In this document: piece after piece, positions 34,495-42,885 of the stretch
Position numbering within the stretch: position 1 is the first letter of the stretch
How the letters are laid out: each line of letters starts with the position of its first letter
From: Sulfobacillus harzensis
Lineage (GTDB): Bacteria > Bacillota > Sulfobacillia > Sulfobacillales > Sulfobacillaceae
Reading direction: 5' to 3'
Assembly (NCBI RefSeq): GCF_012933365.1
Contig: NZ_JABBVZ010000025.1
Span: 1 to 45,262, forward strand
Length of the DNA: 45,262 nt
The notes under the pieces: model-generated
Databases searched by the model: none
What the model was told of the DNA's origin: nothing
What the model saw: only the letters and a program-made list of their open reading frames with translations
Made by a program: the position numbers and the translations under genes

Positions 34495-35556
34495 TCACGG
34501 GGAAGTCGGACTCGCCGTGTCGCCCCACACATTAACCAACGAGTCTACCACGTTGGTCGGTCCTTCGACCACCACCAACGTCTTGTTAAGCGTCAACGCC
34601 GCCATCTCCCCGCCATTTGGCATCGTGCCCACCTTGACGCTAACCAGCCCCACCGTCTCCGTGACCATGGTCATCCCGGATGGTGGCTTGAAATGGTCTG
34701 ACTTAGCTTCGGTGATGAGAACCGGCTGCCCATTCTGCGTCTGGTAGCTTAGCAAGACCACGCGCGCTGATTGCTCCGTGTCCACGTTGACATTGTTCAG
34801 CACCAGTGCGCTGGAGCTGGGCGGTAAAACAATCGGAAAGGAAACTTGGGAGCGCGCCAGGTCCAACTCCGTCCCCTGGGCTGTCAATGCCACCTCCGGT
34901 TTCACGCCGGCTGGCGGCTGAAACGAATAGGTTGAGGCAGGGATGGTGGAATTGATTACCACGTGCGAGGGGGTCTCTTGGAGCGTCCCGCCGCGCCACT
35001 GTGATTCCCAACGCAACGGTGTGTTGGTGGTAAGGTCGAACCACAGCGTGGTCTTGGCCTTAATGCTGGTCGTCACCGGCGAAATCATATGCAAAATGAC
35101 CTCGCGTGGCTTAACCGTCACCGAGGTAGCGTGGCTTTTGGCCACCAGGCTTGCCAGGTCGGTGCCAAGCACCCGAAATTGGGTCCAAGACGGTGGCTCG
35201 GCGGTCAATACCGAATAGTGCTTGGCCCCACTTTGATACACCACCGTATTAAGACCATTGTCCACAACCTCATAGGGTTGGCCGCTTGAGGGTGCGACGT
35301 CAAGGCGAAAACTCTCGGGATTGGACTCACTCCACAGCTTGACGCGATATGTCTGGCGCGCATGACCCTTCCGATACACCACCTCGGTGATGTCTTCACT
35401 GACGGCATGCCAGTTTGATATGCGCGCCAACACCTCTTTTTTGACCTGCTGTGGGGACATGCCATGAGAAATTGGCTCTGGCCCGTGCTTCGCGCCACAA
35501 CTGGTCAACAGCACTGCCAAAGCCAAGGAGCCCCACATCGCCGCTCGTGCATTCAT
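34495..35556 (-). CDS. secreted lipoprotein with LolA-like fold and DUF4367-like tail
   Basis: The protein has 353 residues. The signal peptide ends in the lipobox LLTSC (Cys about residue 20). The middle part (about 40-220) resembles the LolA/RseB-type lipoprotein-sensing fold, with repeated beta strands such as YRVKLWSESNPESFRLDV and YSFQPPAGVKPEV. The last 110 residues (LVNVWGDTASP at the end) resemble DUF4367, a domain found next to sigma factors. In Firmicutes these proteins are anchored outside the membrane. It is transcribed together with the GHMP kinase (22-base gap). The assignment is by general pattern and the function is unknown. Confidence 0.75.
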   Translation of the reverse strand: MNARAAMWGSLALAVLLTSCGAKHGPEPISHGMSPQQVKKEVLARISNWHAVSEDITEVVYRKGHARQTYRVKLWSESNPESFRLDVAPSSGQPYEVVDNGLNTVVYQSGAKHYSVLTAEPPSWTQFRVLGTDLASLVAKSHATSVTVKPREVILHMISPVTTSIKAKTTLWFDLTTNTPLRWESQWRGGTLQETPSHVVINSTIPASTYSFQPPAGVKPEVALTAQGTELDLARSQVSFPIVLPPSSSALVLNNVNVDTEQSARVVLLSYQTQNGQPVLITEAKSDHFKPPSGMTMVTETVGLVSVKVGTMPNGGEMAALTLNKTLVVVEGPTNVVDSLVNVWGDTASPTSP

Positions 35557-35602
35557 ACTCCCATGGTATCGCTCCCCAAGCGCTTAGACAAGCGCTCCGG
35601 CG

Positions 35603-35637
35603 TTGAGAAAAAACGGGTTTTGACATATGATGCAAAT
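35603..35637 (+). promoter_or_regulatory. sigma-A promoter of the Fur-family gene, with overlapping imperfect dyad
   Basis: TTGAGA (35603-35608) and TATGAT (35626-35631) are exactly 17 bases apart. The segment TTTTGACATATGATGCAAAT across the -10 has weak symmetry (TTTG...CAAA), so autoregulation is possible. The dyad does not match a classic Fur or PerR box. Confidence 0.65.
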
Positions 35638-35659
35638 GCGCACGGGAGGTGATGGCAGC

Positions 35660-36100
35660 GTGCCAAAAGCTGGCGAAAAAGAATTCATCCAATTATTGCG
35701 AGACCACCGTATGCGGGTGACTCCCAACCGCCTAACTGTCTTTCGGGCCATGCAGTCGAGCAAGGCTCCGTTGACCGTTTCCGATTTAGCCATCAAGGTC
35801 GAGCATTCGGGACTGAATACGGCCACCTTATATCGCATTATGGAGACCTTAACCGAACTTAAAGTGGTCCATCCCGTACTGCAATCCCACCAAAATGTGG
35901 CCTATGAGCTGGTGGAGCCGTTTGCCCGCCATCATGACCACCTTATCTGTCGCCGTTGCGGGCGGACCATCGACATTTACGATTGCCGCCTAGAGGATGC
36001 CTTAAAGGCCATTAGCGAGGATCGAGGCTTCCACATCGATTTTCATCAAATGGAAGTCCATGGGCTTTGCCCGGAATGCCAGATTACTCCACACCCGTAA
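35660..36100 (+). CDS. Fur-family metalloregulator
   Basis: The protein has 146 residues, the usual family size. An N-terminal winged helix (about 10-85) has the recognition part SGLNTATLYRIMETLTEL. The metal region follows: HHDHLICRRCGRTIDIYD and HGLCPECQ, which give two CxxC pairs for the structural zinc site and histidines for the regulatory site. Whether it is a Fur, Zur or PerR type cannot be settled from these motifs. The start is GTG, after GGGAGGTGAT. It converges on the interrupted kinase gene with 17 bases of overlap. Confidence 0.93.
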   Translation: MPKAGEKEFIQLLRDHRMRVTPNRLTVFRAMQSSKAPLTVSDLAIKVEHSGLNTATLYRIMETLTELKVVHPVLQSHQNVAYELVEPFARHHDHLICRRCGRTIDIYDCRLEDALKAISEDRGFHIDFHQMEVHGLCPECQITPHP

Positions 36101-37058
36101 GGCGTGAATCGCGTTTGAGAACCTCGCGGAGAGCCCGCGTATTCTTTCCCCGAGTTCCAATTGCCGTCAGTACGGCGCCTGCCACAGGACGAAGTTCGGT
36201 AATCCGTGCATTAGCCATGGGACGGTCTCGGTTGAGCCTCTGGAAGAACGCATCCTTCAAATGCGGAGCTTGGCCAAGCCATAGACTACCTGCCAACACC
36301 ACCTCAGTGGGAGCCTGATCCATATGCAAGAGCCGGGCGCAGCCAATCACGCTTTCGGCGATGGCATCTCCATTCTTCTAAATTCGTTGCGCCACCCGAT
36401 CTCCCCCAGCGGCTGCCTGAAAGCAAAACGGGACCACAATGAAAAAATGGGTTTCGGGAATTTCGTGGAAATATAGAGCGCGACTTAACGCGGCATAGTC
36501 GGGGACGCCCAACAGATTGAGCACCATCGCCTCCAATATCGTTTTCTCGCCGCGCAATTCCGCGCTGCGAAAGGCCGCATGAAGAACCTCGCGGGCAACG
36601 TCGATGCCACTGCCATAGTCGCCCCATTCGTAACCTAGCCCGCCCACATGGCGGCGCTCCCCGCTTGGGCTCACCCCGAAGGTGTTCCAAGCCGTTCCGG
36701 CGACGGCGACAATGCCCGTTCCCGATTCGCTGCCGGCCGTGAGCGCAATTTCCGCGTCATTGAGTACGGTCAACGAAGCCAGCGGCAGACGCCCCTTCAA
36801 TCCGCTCGTTAACGCGTCCACATCCTCAGGAAAATCCGCCCCGGCAAGGCCAAAGACCGCAGCGTCAATCGCGTCCCAGCCGAGTCCACTCTGTTTGCGA
36901 ACCTCTTCGGCAAGGCTCGTCAAGGTGTCGAGAGCTTCGGTCATCCCCACAGCCTGGTGGTTCGACGCACCAGCGCGTGCCCAACCCAGAACGTCGTGGT
37001 CGGATACCAGGAGTGCCTCGGTCTTGGTACCGCCTCCGTCCACCCCCAACCAGGCCAT
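36084..37058 (-). pseudogene. BadF/BadG-type sugar kinase gene interrupted by one in-frame TAG
   Basis: The N-terminal part (36378-37058) starts with the phosphate loop GVDGGGTKTEALL and has GTGIVAVAGTAWNTFG and GLGYEWGDYGSG, as in N-acetylglucosamine kinases of the BadF/BadG/BcrA/BcrD family. It then meets TAG at 36378-36380 after VAQRI. The same frame continues without a break to 36084 with KNGDAIAESVIGCARLL and VVLAGSLW, the expected C-terminal half. Together they would give 324 residues, normal for the family. A CAG-to-TAG change is the simplest cause. The ATG at 37058 follows GGGGAGG. It may be a recent pseudogene, a sequencing error or a readthrough site. Confidence 0.85.
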
Positions 37059-37245
37059 GCCCATCCTCCCCTCATGCCAAGCATATGGCGCCTTATTTCG
37101 GGAAAAACTCTTCTCGGCGTCTTAACTTGTCCTTTCAGACCACCCGAAAATACGTCATAATGATACAAAATCCTGCGGTCTCCCACGAAACTGGGAAGCG
37201 GGAGATGTGTCCAGAATCAAAATCCGTGCGAATAGGTGGGAGAAC

Positions 37246-37761
37246 GTGGATTACCACAATGAACGAGTGGCCATTTTCGTAGATGGCGCCAACATGTTTT
37301 ACGCACAGCGCGTCTTGGGATGGCATCTCGATTTCGCCCGCGTGATTGAGTACTTCACGCGAGGACGGCAGCTGTACAACGCGTTTTACTATACGGGTGT
37401 GCAGGTCCCTCCGGACAATAGTCAGCGAGACTTCTTAACCGCATTGCGGCATTTGGGATTCACCATTCGCGAGAAGTCAATCAAAGAGACGCTTGATCAA
37501 AGTTCGAATGCGGTCATCCGGCGCGCCAATCTCGACATCGAAATCGTGGTAGACATGTTCAACACCGCCACCCGTTACGACCTGGCCATTCTCATGAGCG
37601 GCGACGGGGACTTTGAGCGTGCTGTAGAATTGCTCCGGTCCAAGGGCAAGGAGATTGTGGGCGTGGGAACGCGCGGCATGATTTCCTCTGAACTAGAAAA
37701 TGCCTGTGACCGTTATGTCAAACTGGAAGATATCCGCTCCGAGGTGGAGAAAATCCGCTGA
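37246..37761 (+). CDS. NYN-domain protein (LabA/DUF88 family, predicted nuclease)
   Basis: The protein has 171 residues. The PIN-like NYN fold has its acidic sites in IFVDGANMFYAQ, IVVDMFNTA and LMSGDGDFERAVE, which together form the predicted metal-binding catalytic centre. Family members act on RNA or are linked to stress and antiviral or developmental functions. The GTG at 37246 is chosen because AGGTGGGAG precedes it; a GTG 13 codons earlier (37207) is also possible. It stands alone on the plus strand. Confidence 0.88.
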   Translation: MDYHNERVAIFVDGANMFYAQRVLGWHLDFARVIEYFTRGRQLYNAFYYTGVQVPPDNSQRDFLTALRHLGFTIREKSIKETLDQSSNAVIRRANLDIEIVVDMFNTATRYDLAILMSGDGDFERAVELLRSKGKEIVGVGTRGMISSELENACDRYVKLEDIRSEVEKIR

Positions 37762-37820
37762 TAGCTCTCGGAGCGGTGTTCTTACGTGCCCGCGCCCATG
37801 CCCTCCACAGTAGATGCCGG

Positions 37821-37849
37821 TTTCCCGTTTATCCAAAGGCGATTATAAT
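37821..37849 (+). promoter_or_regulatory. candidate promoter of the transglutaminase-like gene
   Basis: A perfect TATAAT (37844-37849) lies 31 bases before the GTG at 37880. TTTCCC 17 bases upstream of it is a poor -35. The site is likely but not certain. Confidence 0.5.
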
Positions 37850-37879
37850 GGGGGGAAGGATTGGCCAGGAGGTGACCTA

Positions 37880-39025
37880 GTGACATCGCTTTACCGCCGC
37901 TCTGCAGTTGCGGCAGCCACTGCGCTCGCACTCTTTATCGGGACGCCAAGCATGGCTTTGGCAGCAACCGTTTCCGGAAACAGTGCGCCCGCCGTCACCT
38001 CGCTTCCGGCGTATTACGGATTCACCAAAACCGTTACCATCACCAACACCGGCAACGCGCCCGCACTGAATGTGACGGCACGGGTCGTTCTGTTGGCACC
38101 GCCGACAGCTTATGCGCATGTGACATTATCCGGCTATTCCCAGGAGCCTTCCTCCACGTATAAGGACAGCTACGGCAATCTTATTGGAGAATACCGCTGG
38201 TCGGAAATTCAACCCCATCAGTCCATCACGCTGACTTTGCATTATCAAGCGACCTCGTCTGACGTGTCGTATCACCTTCCGTCCACGTACGGGTCATACA
38301 ACACTGCTTCCAAGGTGTACCGCGAATACACCAACCCGCATCTTGAAGCAAAACAGGTGGATACGGACGCCGCCCCCATTAAGGCAGAGGTCCAGGCGTT
38401 GGTCGGCAATATGACCAACCCCTATCAGCGGGCGCAAACGCTGTTTAACTGGGTGGCACAAAATATCCGGTACAACTATTCCCTCCAGGCCTCGGGGTCC
38501 GCTTTGGCGACGTTAGAGAGTCGGTTGGGCATCTGCAGCGATATCGCCGATCTCTACGTCTCCATGCTTCGCACCGATGGCATTCCCGCGCGTTTGATTG
38601 GCGGTTACGTCACCAATAACGGGGATGGGCAAGGGGGATTCCACCAGTGGGTGGAGTTCTATCTGCCCCACACCGGATGGGTGGTTGCCGATCCGACCTG
38701 GGGAAAATATGGGTATTTTGCTTCGCTGCAAGATGACTGGCACATCCCCCTCTATGACGGCATTCGCCCGGATATCTCCGTCCATTGGCGATATGCCAAG
38801 AGCCAGACGGCTAGTCCGTATCTGGCTATCCATTATCACTACCAGTTCAACACCGAGCAAAGTCCGGCGGCCAGCCGCCACGTCAAGCTCCCGCTCGTTT
38901 CGGTGACTCCGCCGGTAGCCAAGCATCAAATGGTGGCCCGTACGGTGGAGTCTGAATGGCAACGTGTGCTGTCGGCAGTGCGGCAATATTTTCTTCGTTT
39001 GAAAATCGCGTTGGAATCGTTGTAG
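37880..39025 (+). CDS. secreted transglutaminase-like (TGc) domain protein
   Basis: The protein has 381 residues. A signal peptide (about 1-29, ending ALAAT) is followed by an immunoglobulin-like or DUF11-like region (about 35-130, TVTITNTGNAPALNVTARV). The transglutaminase core (about 180-290) has the catalytic Cys219 in GICSDIADLY, His255 in GGFHQWVEF and Asp271 in VVADPTWG. The C-terminal tail (about 340-381) is basic and may be helical. Such proteins are peptidases or cross-linkers at the cell surface. The GTG at 37880 follows AGGAGGTGACCTA; the longer reading to 37814 lacks a ribosome site. Confidence 0.9.
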   Translation: MTSLYRRSAVAAATALALFIGTPSMALAATVSGNSAPAVTSLPAYYGFTKTVTITNTGNAPALNVTARVVLLAPPTAYAHVTLSGYSQEPSSTYKDSYGNLIGEYRWSEIQPHQSITLTLHYQATSSDVSYHLPSTYGSYNTASKVYREYTNPHLEAKQVDTDAAPIKAEVQALVGNMTNPYQRAQTLFNWVAQNIRYNYSLQASGSALATLESRLGICSDIADLYVSMLRTDGIPARLIGGYVTNNGDGQGGFHQWVEFYLPHTGWVVADPTWGKYGYFASLQDDWHIPLYDGIRPDISVHWRYAKSQTASPYLAIHYHYQFNTEQSPAASRHVKLPLVSVTPPVAKHQMVARTVESEWQRVLSAVRQYFLRLKIALESL

Positions 39026-39068
39026 TACTTTGACTCCGCCAGGGAAAGCTAGCGGCGGAGGTGGTTTG

Positions 39069-39332
39069 ATGTCCCCGACAGATATGACGCCCCAATCACT
39101 CCAAGATGTCTGGGATTGGGTCCGAAATCGGTTTGATGATAAGGAGGCAGCCCATATGGATGCCATCCTGGTACAAATCGGCAACCGGGTCGCCGCGAAT
39201 CCGCCCCCCAATCTCAGTCCTGAGGACCAGATGGTTCTGGAGGCTTGGCAGTCGGCCTCACCTGACGATCGTCACCGATTGGCGCAACTCTTTATGCGGA
39301 CGGTGGGCCATCAAGAATTTGACGACATGTAG
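39069..39332 (+). CDS. small acidic protein, unknown
   Basis: The protein has 87 residues and I recognise no family. It looks like a helical, soluble protein (DVWDWVRNRFDDKEAAHMDAI and DDRHRLAQLFMRTV). The ATG at 39069 follows GGAGGTGG at four bases. It lies 43 bases after the transglutaminase-like gene in the same direction and is closed by a strong terminator, so it may belong to the same transcript. The 234 bases between it and the next gene hold only the terminator and a candidate promoter. Confidence 0.7.
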   Translation: MSPTDMTPQSLQDVWDWVRNRFDDKEAAHMDAILVQIGNRVAANPPPNLSPEDQMVLEAWQSASPDDRHRLAQLFMRTVGHQEFDDM

Positions 39333-39362
39333 AAAGGGCGGCCTTCCGGTCGCCCTTTTTTT
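39333..39362 (+). terminator. rho-independent terminator
   Basis: An AAAGGGCG-G-CC stem pairs with GG-T-CGCCCTTT around a TTCC loop and is followed by seven T residues. It ends the transglutaminase/small protein unit. Confidence 0.9.
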
Positions 39363-39520
39363 CATTATCGCGTTCTGGGTTGGAGAATCCATGCCCGCCA
39401 TCCAAGGCGGTTCACGCCTTAACACCTTCCAGTGTGGCTTGTCTCTTAAGTCATCGCGAGACTTTATATCATTCGTCGGCACTTCGGGATTTGTGTTCCC
39501 AACTTCCAATCACTGCCGGT

Positions 39521-39549
39521 TTGTTCCCGGAATAGCTGAGGCACAATAT
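39521..39549 (+). promoter_or_regulatory. candidate promoter for the 39567 gene
   Basis: TTGTTC (39521-39526) and CAATAT (39544-39549) are 17 bases apart, 18 bases before the GTG start. Both hexamers are imperfect. Confidence 0.4.
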
Positions 39550-39566
39550 TTCCGGAGGTGACGACC

Positions 39567-39902
39567 GTGCCGCAAACTTGGGCTTGGTTCCATAACCCTC
39601 GAACGGTATTGTCGCTGGTTCGCAAATTGGGAGAGGGCACACGCGTATCATTACTGGTTAGAGATCCGGAAGCTCAAGAAAGCGTCATGGTGATGGGACC
39701 CCTTAGCCGAAACATGGCCTGCTATCCCTTCCTCGATGTACGGTACCAAATTCGCCGCTTCGGCATTACAAAATCGTTGGCCGAACATTACACCCGGGTG
39801 ATTGCTCGCGGGGGTGTCGTTGTTTGTATCGAGTCGGCCGATTCTGACGCCCTCGGTGTATTGCACGACCTGGACGCTCAAGATGTCCTCGCCCCCGCCT
39901 AA
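39567..39902 (+). CDS. hypothetical protein
   Basis: The protein has 111 residues and no family was recognised. It looks like a small alpha/beta protein, with VLSLVRKLGEGTRVSLLVRDPE at the start and RVIARGGVVVCIESADSDAL near the end; the second part is reminiscent of general stress protein 17M-like repeats, but this is weak. The GTG at 39567 is chosen because GGAGGTGACG lies ahead of it. Its stop overlaps that of the converging cupin gene by four bases. Confidence 0.65.
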   Translation: MPQTWAWFHNPRTVLSLVRKLGEGTRVSLLVRDPEAQESVMVMGPLSRNMACYPFLDVRYQIRRFGITKSLAEHYTRVIARGGVVVCIESADSDALGVLHDLDAQDVLAPA

Positions 39903-40600
39903 TAAGGGTGTAGAAAACGAAATCGCTCGGGCCACTCCAAAAGCGCCCGATACAAGTCCCGCCCGCCAGTGTCGGGCGGGGCCATCACCGCATTGGACAG
40001 CTCTTTAACGCGCGGATGGGCGCGATAATGTGGATTGGGCCGAAGGCCCTCGGGGCTTCCATAATAGCCTGCCCCCCGATGGCGGGCGACGGATTCAAAA
40101 TCACCTATCGTGTCCGCGGCATGCGCTTCCGCCACCACTAACGGGATTGACCCCACATTCATCACGGCATGAATATGGCCCGGTGGCAAAATGGCCCGTT
40201 CGCCCGCTTCTAGGCGCAGCCGTGCTGCCGTGTGCAGACGGTCAAAGCTGTCCACCTTTTGTAGAAGAACCCAGGCGCTCCCTTGCATGATTTCGATAAT
40301 GGCGGCGAACGGCGTCCGACGTGGCCCAAGGTGGAGATGGGCGGGAAAGGTGACCCATTCCCGACCCAAGAGTCCTGCAGCGAGCTCCAAGATGCCGTAT
40401 TGAAGTCCCAACTGCTCCCACAACCGTCGATCGGCATGACGGGAGACAGCGCTGTAATGGCGGGCCACCATAGGCGGCCCGCTGCTGTCGGGATGTTCCA
40501 AGAAGGGACGGACTTGATCGAGATGCCACGTCCGAATGACCAGCGGTGAAACGTCACTTGCAAACCGTACGGATGTCTGGTCGTCTGATGCCCCTGTCAC
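39899..40600 (-). CDS. cupin-domain protein, possibly phosphoglucose isomerase (cPGI)-like
   Basis: The protein has 233 residues. The cupin core (about 75-175) has HLHLGP, then EIMQGSAWVLLQK, and later LPPGHIHAVMNVGS, which matches the two cupin motifs with several histidines and one glutamate able to hold a metal. The layout, with an N-terminal helical part, resembles archaeal-type cupin glucose-6-phosphate isomerases, but the match is not strong enough to assert the reaction. The GTG start follows AAGGGAGGT at six bases. It stands next to ylbJ on the same strand (41 bases), so co-transcription is possible. Confidence 0.7.
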   Translation of the reverse strand: MTGASDDQTSVRFASDVSPLVIRTWHLDQVRPFLEHPDSSGPPMVARHYSAVSRHADRRLWEQLGLQYGILELAAGLLGREWVTFPAHLHLGPRRTPFAAIIEIMQGSAWVLLQKVDSFDRLHTAARLRLEAGERAILPPGHIHAVMNVGSIPLVVAEAHAADTIGDFESVARHRGAGYYGSPEGLRPNPHYRAHPRVKELSNAVMAPPDTGGRDLYRALLEWPERFRFLHPY

Positions 40601-40641
40601 CGCCGATACCTCCCTTGCTTTGGCTATCCTACCACAGGGAT

Positions 40642-41901
40642 TTAGCGATAGCGAAGGTTAAGAATCCCGCGGCGAATTTCTCGCACCACACCGACAACCA
40701 CCGCCCCACCCACCAGGCTTGCGAGCGAAAGACCAACCAGAATGATGGCCATGTGTAGTCCGTCCAGTATCATTCCTCCCGGAGGTCCTTGCACCAGGAA
40801 ATCCCGAGAGGAGAATGCCGGCAAGGCCAGCCCTCCAAATGCCGCTTCCACAGGTCGATAGAACACCACCGTCATGATGCCGGCATACACCGCGTGAAGC
40901 GCCCGGGCGGCAAAATATGGCTTCATGGAAATGTCGGTATCGGCGAGTACCGAAGCCACCTGCCCGTGAACGGAGAGCCCAGACCAAGCGATGATGCCCG
41001 ACACTAATACCAGCTTTTGCAGCAGCGGCGCGGACGCATGGGCTGCCGCCGCCGAACCTAAATCAATTTCAAACAGCCCCTGGATGGCAGCATTGACCAA
41101 ATGCGGAGACAAGCCGGCCAAACGCAAAAGAGCGCCAAAGGGCACCTCTAATACATTCATAAGGCCTGTCGCGCTCAGAACCCGAATCAGCACCGCAAAC
41201 AGCACCATAAAACTCATAATCATAAAGAGTGTCGACACCGAGTCCGAAATGGCCTCGTTGAGCACCTTACCCATAGCCCGGCCATCTTCTGCGCGGCCCC
41301 GCATCATCGCGTCTACCGCCCGATGGTGAATGCCGCGAACTACGACACCCTCTTTGGCCTTCTCGCCTTCTCGGCGCTTATAGAAGCGGAAGGTCAGCCC
41401 CACCATCAATACCGAGGCATAATGGGCCAAAGCGAGAACCGCGCCCAGGCCCGGCATGCCAAACATGCCCACCGCCACGGCGCCGAAGATAAATAGAGGA
41501 TCGGCGCTGTTAGAAAATGCTAAAAGCCGCTCCCCCTCGGTCTTCGTGCAGAGGTCCTGCTTGCGGAACTTGGCCGTCAGCACCGCATCCATCGGATACC
41601 CGGCCGCCAGCCCCATGGAAAACACGAAAGACCCCACACCGGGCACATTAAAGATGGGGCGCATCAGGGGCTCGAACCAGACGCCCAAATAATGCACCAT
41701 ACCCGTCGACAGCAACACATCCGATAAAATAAAGAAGGGAAGCAGTGAAGGAAACACCACTTCGAAAAACAGCTTCAACGCCCCAACCGTGGCGTGATAT
41801 CCATGCTCCGAAAAAACAATTAGCATAATCGTCAACAGCAGCATGGTAAAGCCAGTGATCATCGTCGCTGTACGATTCGGCTGTTTCTCGTTCTCGTCCA
41901 T
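40642..41901 (-). CDS. ylbJ: sporulation integral membrane protein YlbJ
   Basis: The protein has 419 residues and about nine or ten membrane helices, with the nucleoside-recognition (Gate) domain that defines the YlbJ/SpoVB-associated family. Typical stretches include FEVVFPSLLPFFILSDVLL, GLAAGYPMDAVLTAKFRKQD and GLFEIDLGSAAA. YlbJ is needed for proper spore cortex formation in Bacillus. Its presence points to a spore-forming host. The ATG follows GAGGTGGCGC. Confidence 0.92.
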   Translation of the reverse strand: MDENEKQPNRTATMITGFTMLLLTIMLIVFSEHGYHATVGALKLFFEVVFPSLLPFFILSDVLLSTGMVHYLGVWFEPLMRPIFNVPGVGSFVFSMGLAAGYPMDAVLTAKFRKQDLCTKTEGERLLAFSNSADPLFIFGAVAVGMFGMPGLGAVLALAHYASVLMVGLTFRFYKRREGEKAKEGVVVRGIHHRAVDAMMRGRAEDGRAMGKVLNEAISDSVSTLFMIMSFMVLFAVLIRVLSATGLMNVLEVPFGALLRLAGLSPHLVNAAIQGLFEIDLGSAAAAHASAPLLQKLVLVSGIIAWSGLSVHGQVASVLADTDISMKPYFAARALHAVYAGIMTVVFYRPVEAAFGGLALPAFSSRDFLVQGPPGGMILDGLHMAIILVGLSLASLVGGAVVVGVVREIRRGILNLRYR

Positions 41902-42197
41902 TGCGCCACCTCAATCTTGGGACTTCCCTTCATGCTATGTCCCAGAAAAGGAGGGTATGCCGCAACGCGGTGGTCCATAGTGGCACGGAAATGGGGCGTG
42001 AGGTAAAGACAACTCACCCCGAACAATCGCCGTTGGCACCTCTTCCAACGTCCGAGTCTTGAGTCCCGTCGCTAGGGTACTAACCCTCGAATCGTCCTGA
42101 TTCGCACCGTGAAGTAAATAGCCCATAGAAATGGTCCCGGCAGGTAAACTTTTCGGCGCTCGTGCGAAAGCGAAGAAGGGGCAACACATGGCGACCG
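41902..42197. other. about 300 bases without a supported gene
   Basis: An 88-codon minus-strand frame (41935-42201) has no ribosome site and no recognisable sequence. On the minus strand, short pairing segments lie near 42060-42115 (GCGAATC with GATTCG, and GGGT-TAGT-ACCC). I cannot assign them to a known RNA. Confidence 0.4.
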
Positions 42198-42545
42198 TCA
42201 ATTGGCCAAAACTGCGCCCAACTGCTCCTTGGCACTGTTCCAGTCATCCGGGGTGAGTCGTCCGAGCGCTCGCAAAATCAGGGATTCGTGCACTGTGACC
42301 AGCTTGCCAGTTCGGAGCAATGACGGCTTGAGCAACCCGGCCTCCGACCAATGACGCAACGCCATGTCCCCGGGTCCGTCATGCACTTGACTCGTCACTG
42401 CTGCCAGTACGATATCGTGCGTTGCCTCCTGGTAAGACCGGCGGCTCACGACTACGGCCGGCCGCTTCTTGGAGGCGTCGAGGGAGGTAAAGGGAAACGA
42501 TATGAGCACCACAGAACCGGAATCATAGACGGTCATAATCGGCAT
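42198..42545 (-). CDS. MazF/PemK-family toxin
   Basis: The protein has 115 residues of the type II toxin class, an mRNA interferase in most characterised cases. The beta-barrel start GSVVLISFPFTSLDASKKRPAVVVS is diagnostic, with the conserved RPAVV and the KPSLLRTGKLVTV segment in the second half. The ATG at 42545 overlaps the upstream antitoxin gene by 23 bases; an ATG at 42536 would also work. The overlap fits an antitoxin-toxin operon. Confidence 0.9.
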   Translation of the reverse strand: MPIMTVYDSGSVVLISFPFTSLDASKKRPAVVVSRRSYQEATHDIVLAAVTSQVHDGPGDMALRHWSEAGLLKPSLLRTGKLVTVHESLILRALGRLTPDDWNSAKEQLGAVLAN

Positions 42546-42714
42546 CGCTTTCGTTATCCCAGAAGCTAAAAGCCGCCTCGGCCAGCTTAAGCCGGGCCCA
42601 GTCTTCAGGCTTCAGCCGAAGAACCTCGCGCAGCCGCGCAAGAAGACGTGCCTTGTCGCTCTCGGGCAACGCGACGATTTCTTCGATGATGCGTTCTAGG
42701 CTGGCGGACATCAT
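42523..42714 (-). CDS. antitoxin partner of the MazF-type toxin
   Basis: The protein has 63 residues, mostly helical and charged (SLERIIEEIVALPESDKARLLARL), with an acidic end (NESDADYDRL) that could fill the toxin's RNA site. This is not the AbrB-like MazE fold; it looks like the short helical antitoxins seen with many PemK genes. The ATG at 42714 follows AGGAAAGGTG. Minus-strand TATACT (42742-42747) may be the -10 of the pair. Confidence 0.75.
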   Translation of the reverse strand: MMSASLERIIEEIVALPESDKARLLARLREVLRLKPEDWARLKLAEAAFSFWDNESDADYDRL

Positions 42715-42885
42715 CTCACACCTTTCCTTACCTTTACCACTAGTATAGATCACAGGAACGCGGCCTACCGCCGTCAGTGTGAACAGGAGCGATCGCATTC
42801 TGCGGTCTTTCTTTACAGCGCTTGCGTCTACTTCACCGGGAGGGCATTAAAGCCACCTGTGCACCTGAAAGGACCCACGAACCTA

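Noticed and set aside
36378-36380. Amber codon as a pyrrolysine site
   Set aside because: Nothing in the window (no PylS or tRNA-Pyl) supports it, and the family does not use pyrrolysine. A nonsense change is simpler.
41935-42201. 88-codon minus-strand open frame after the toxin gene
   Set aside because: No ribosome site, no family and no hydrophobic or motif pattern that would support a protein.
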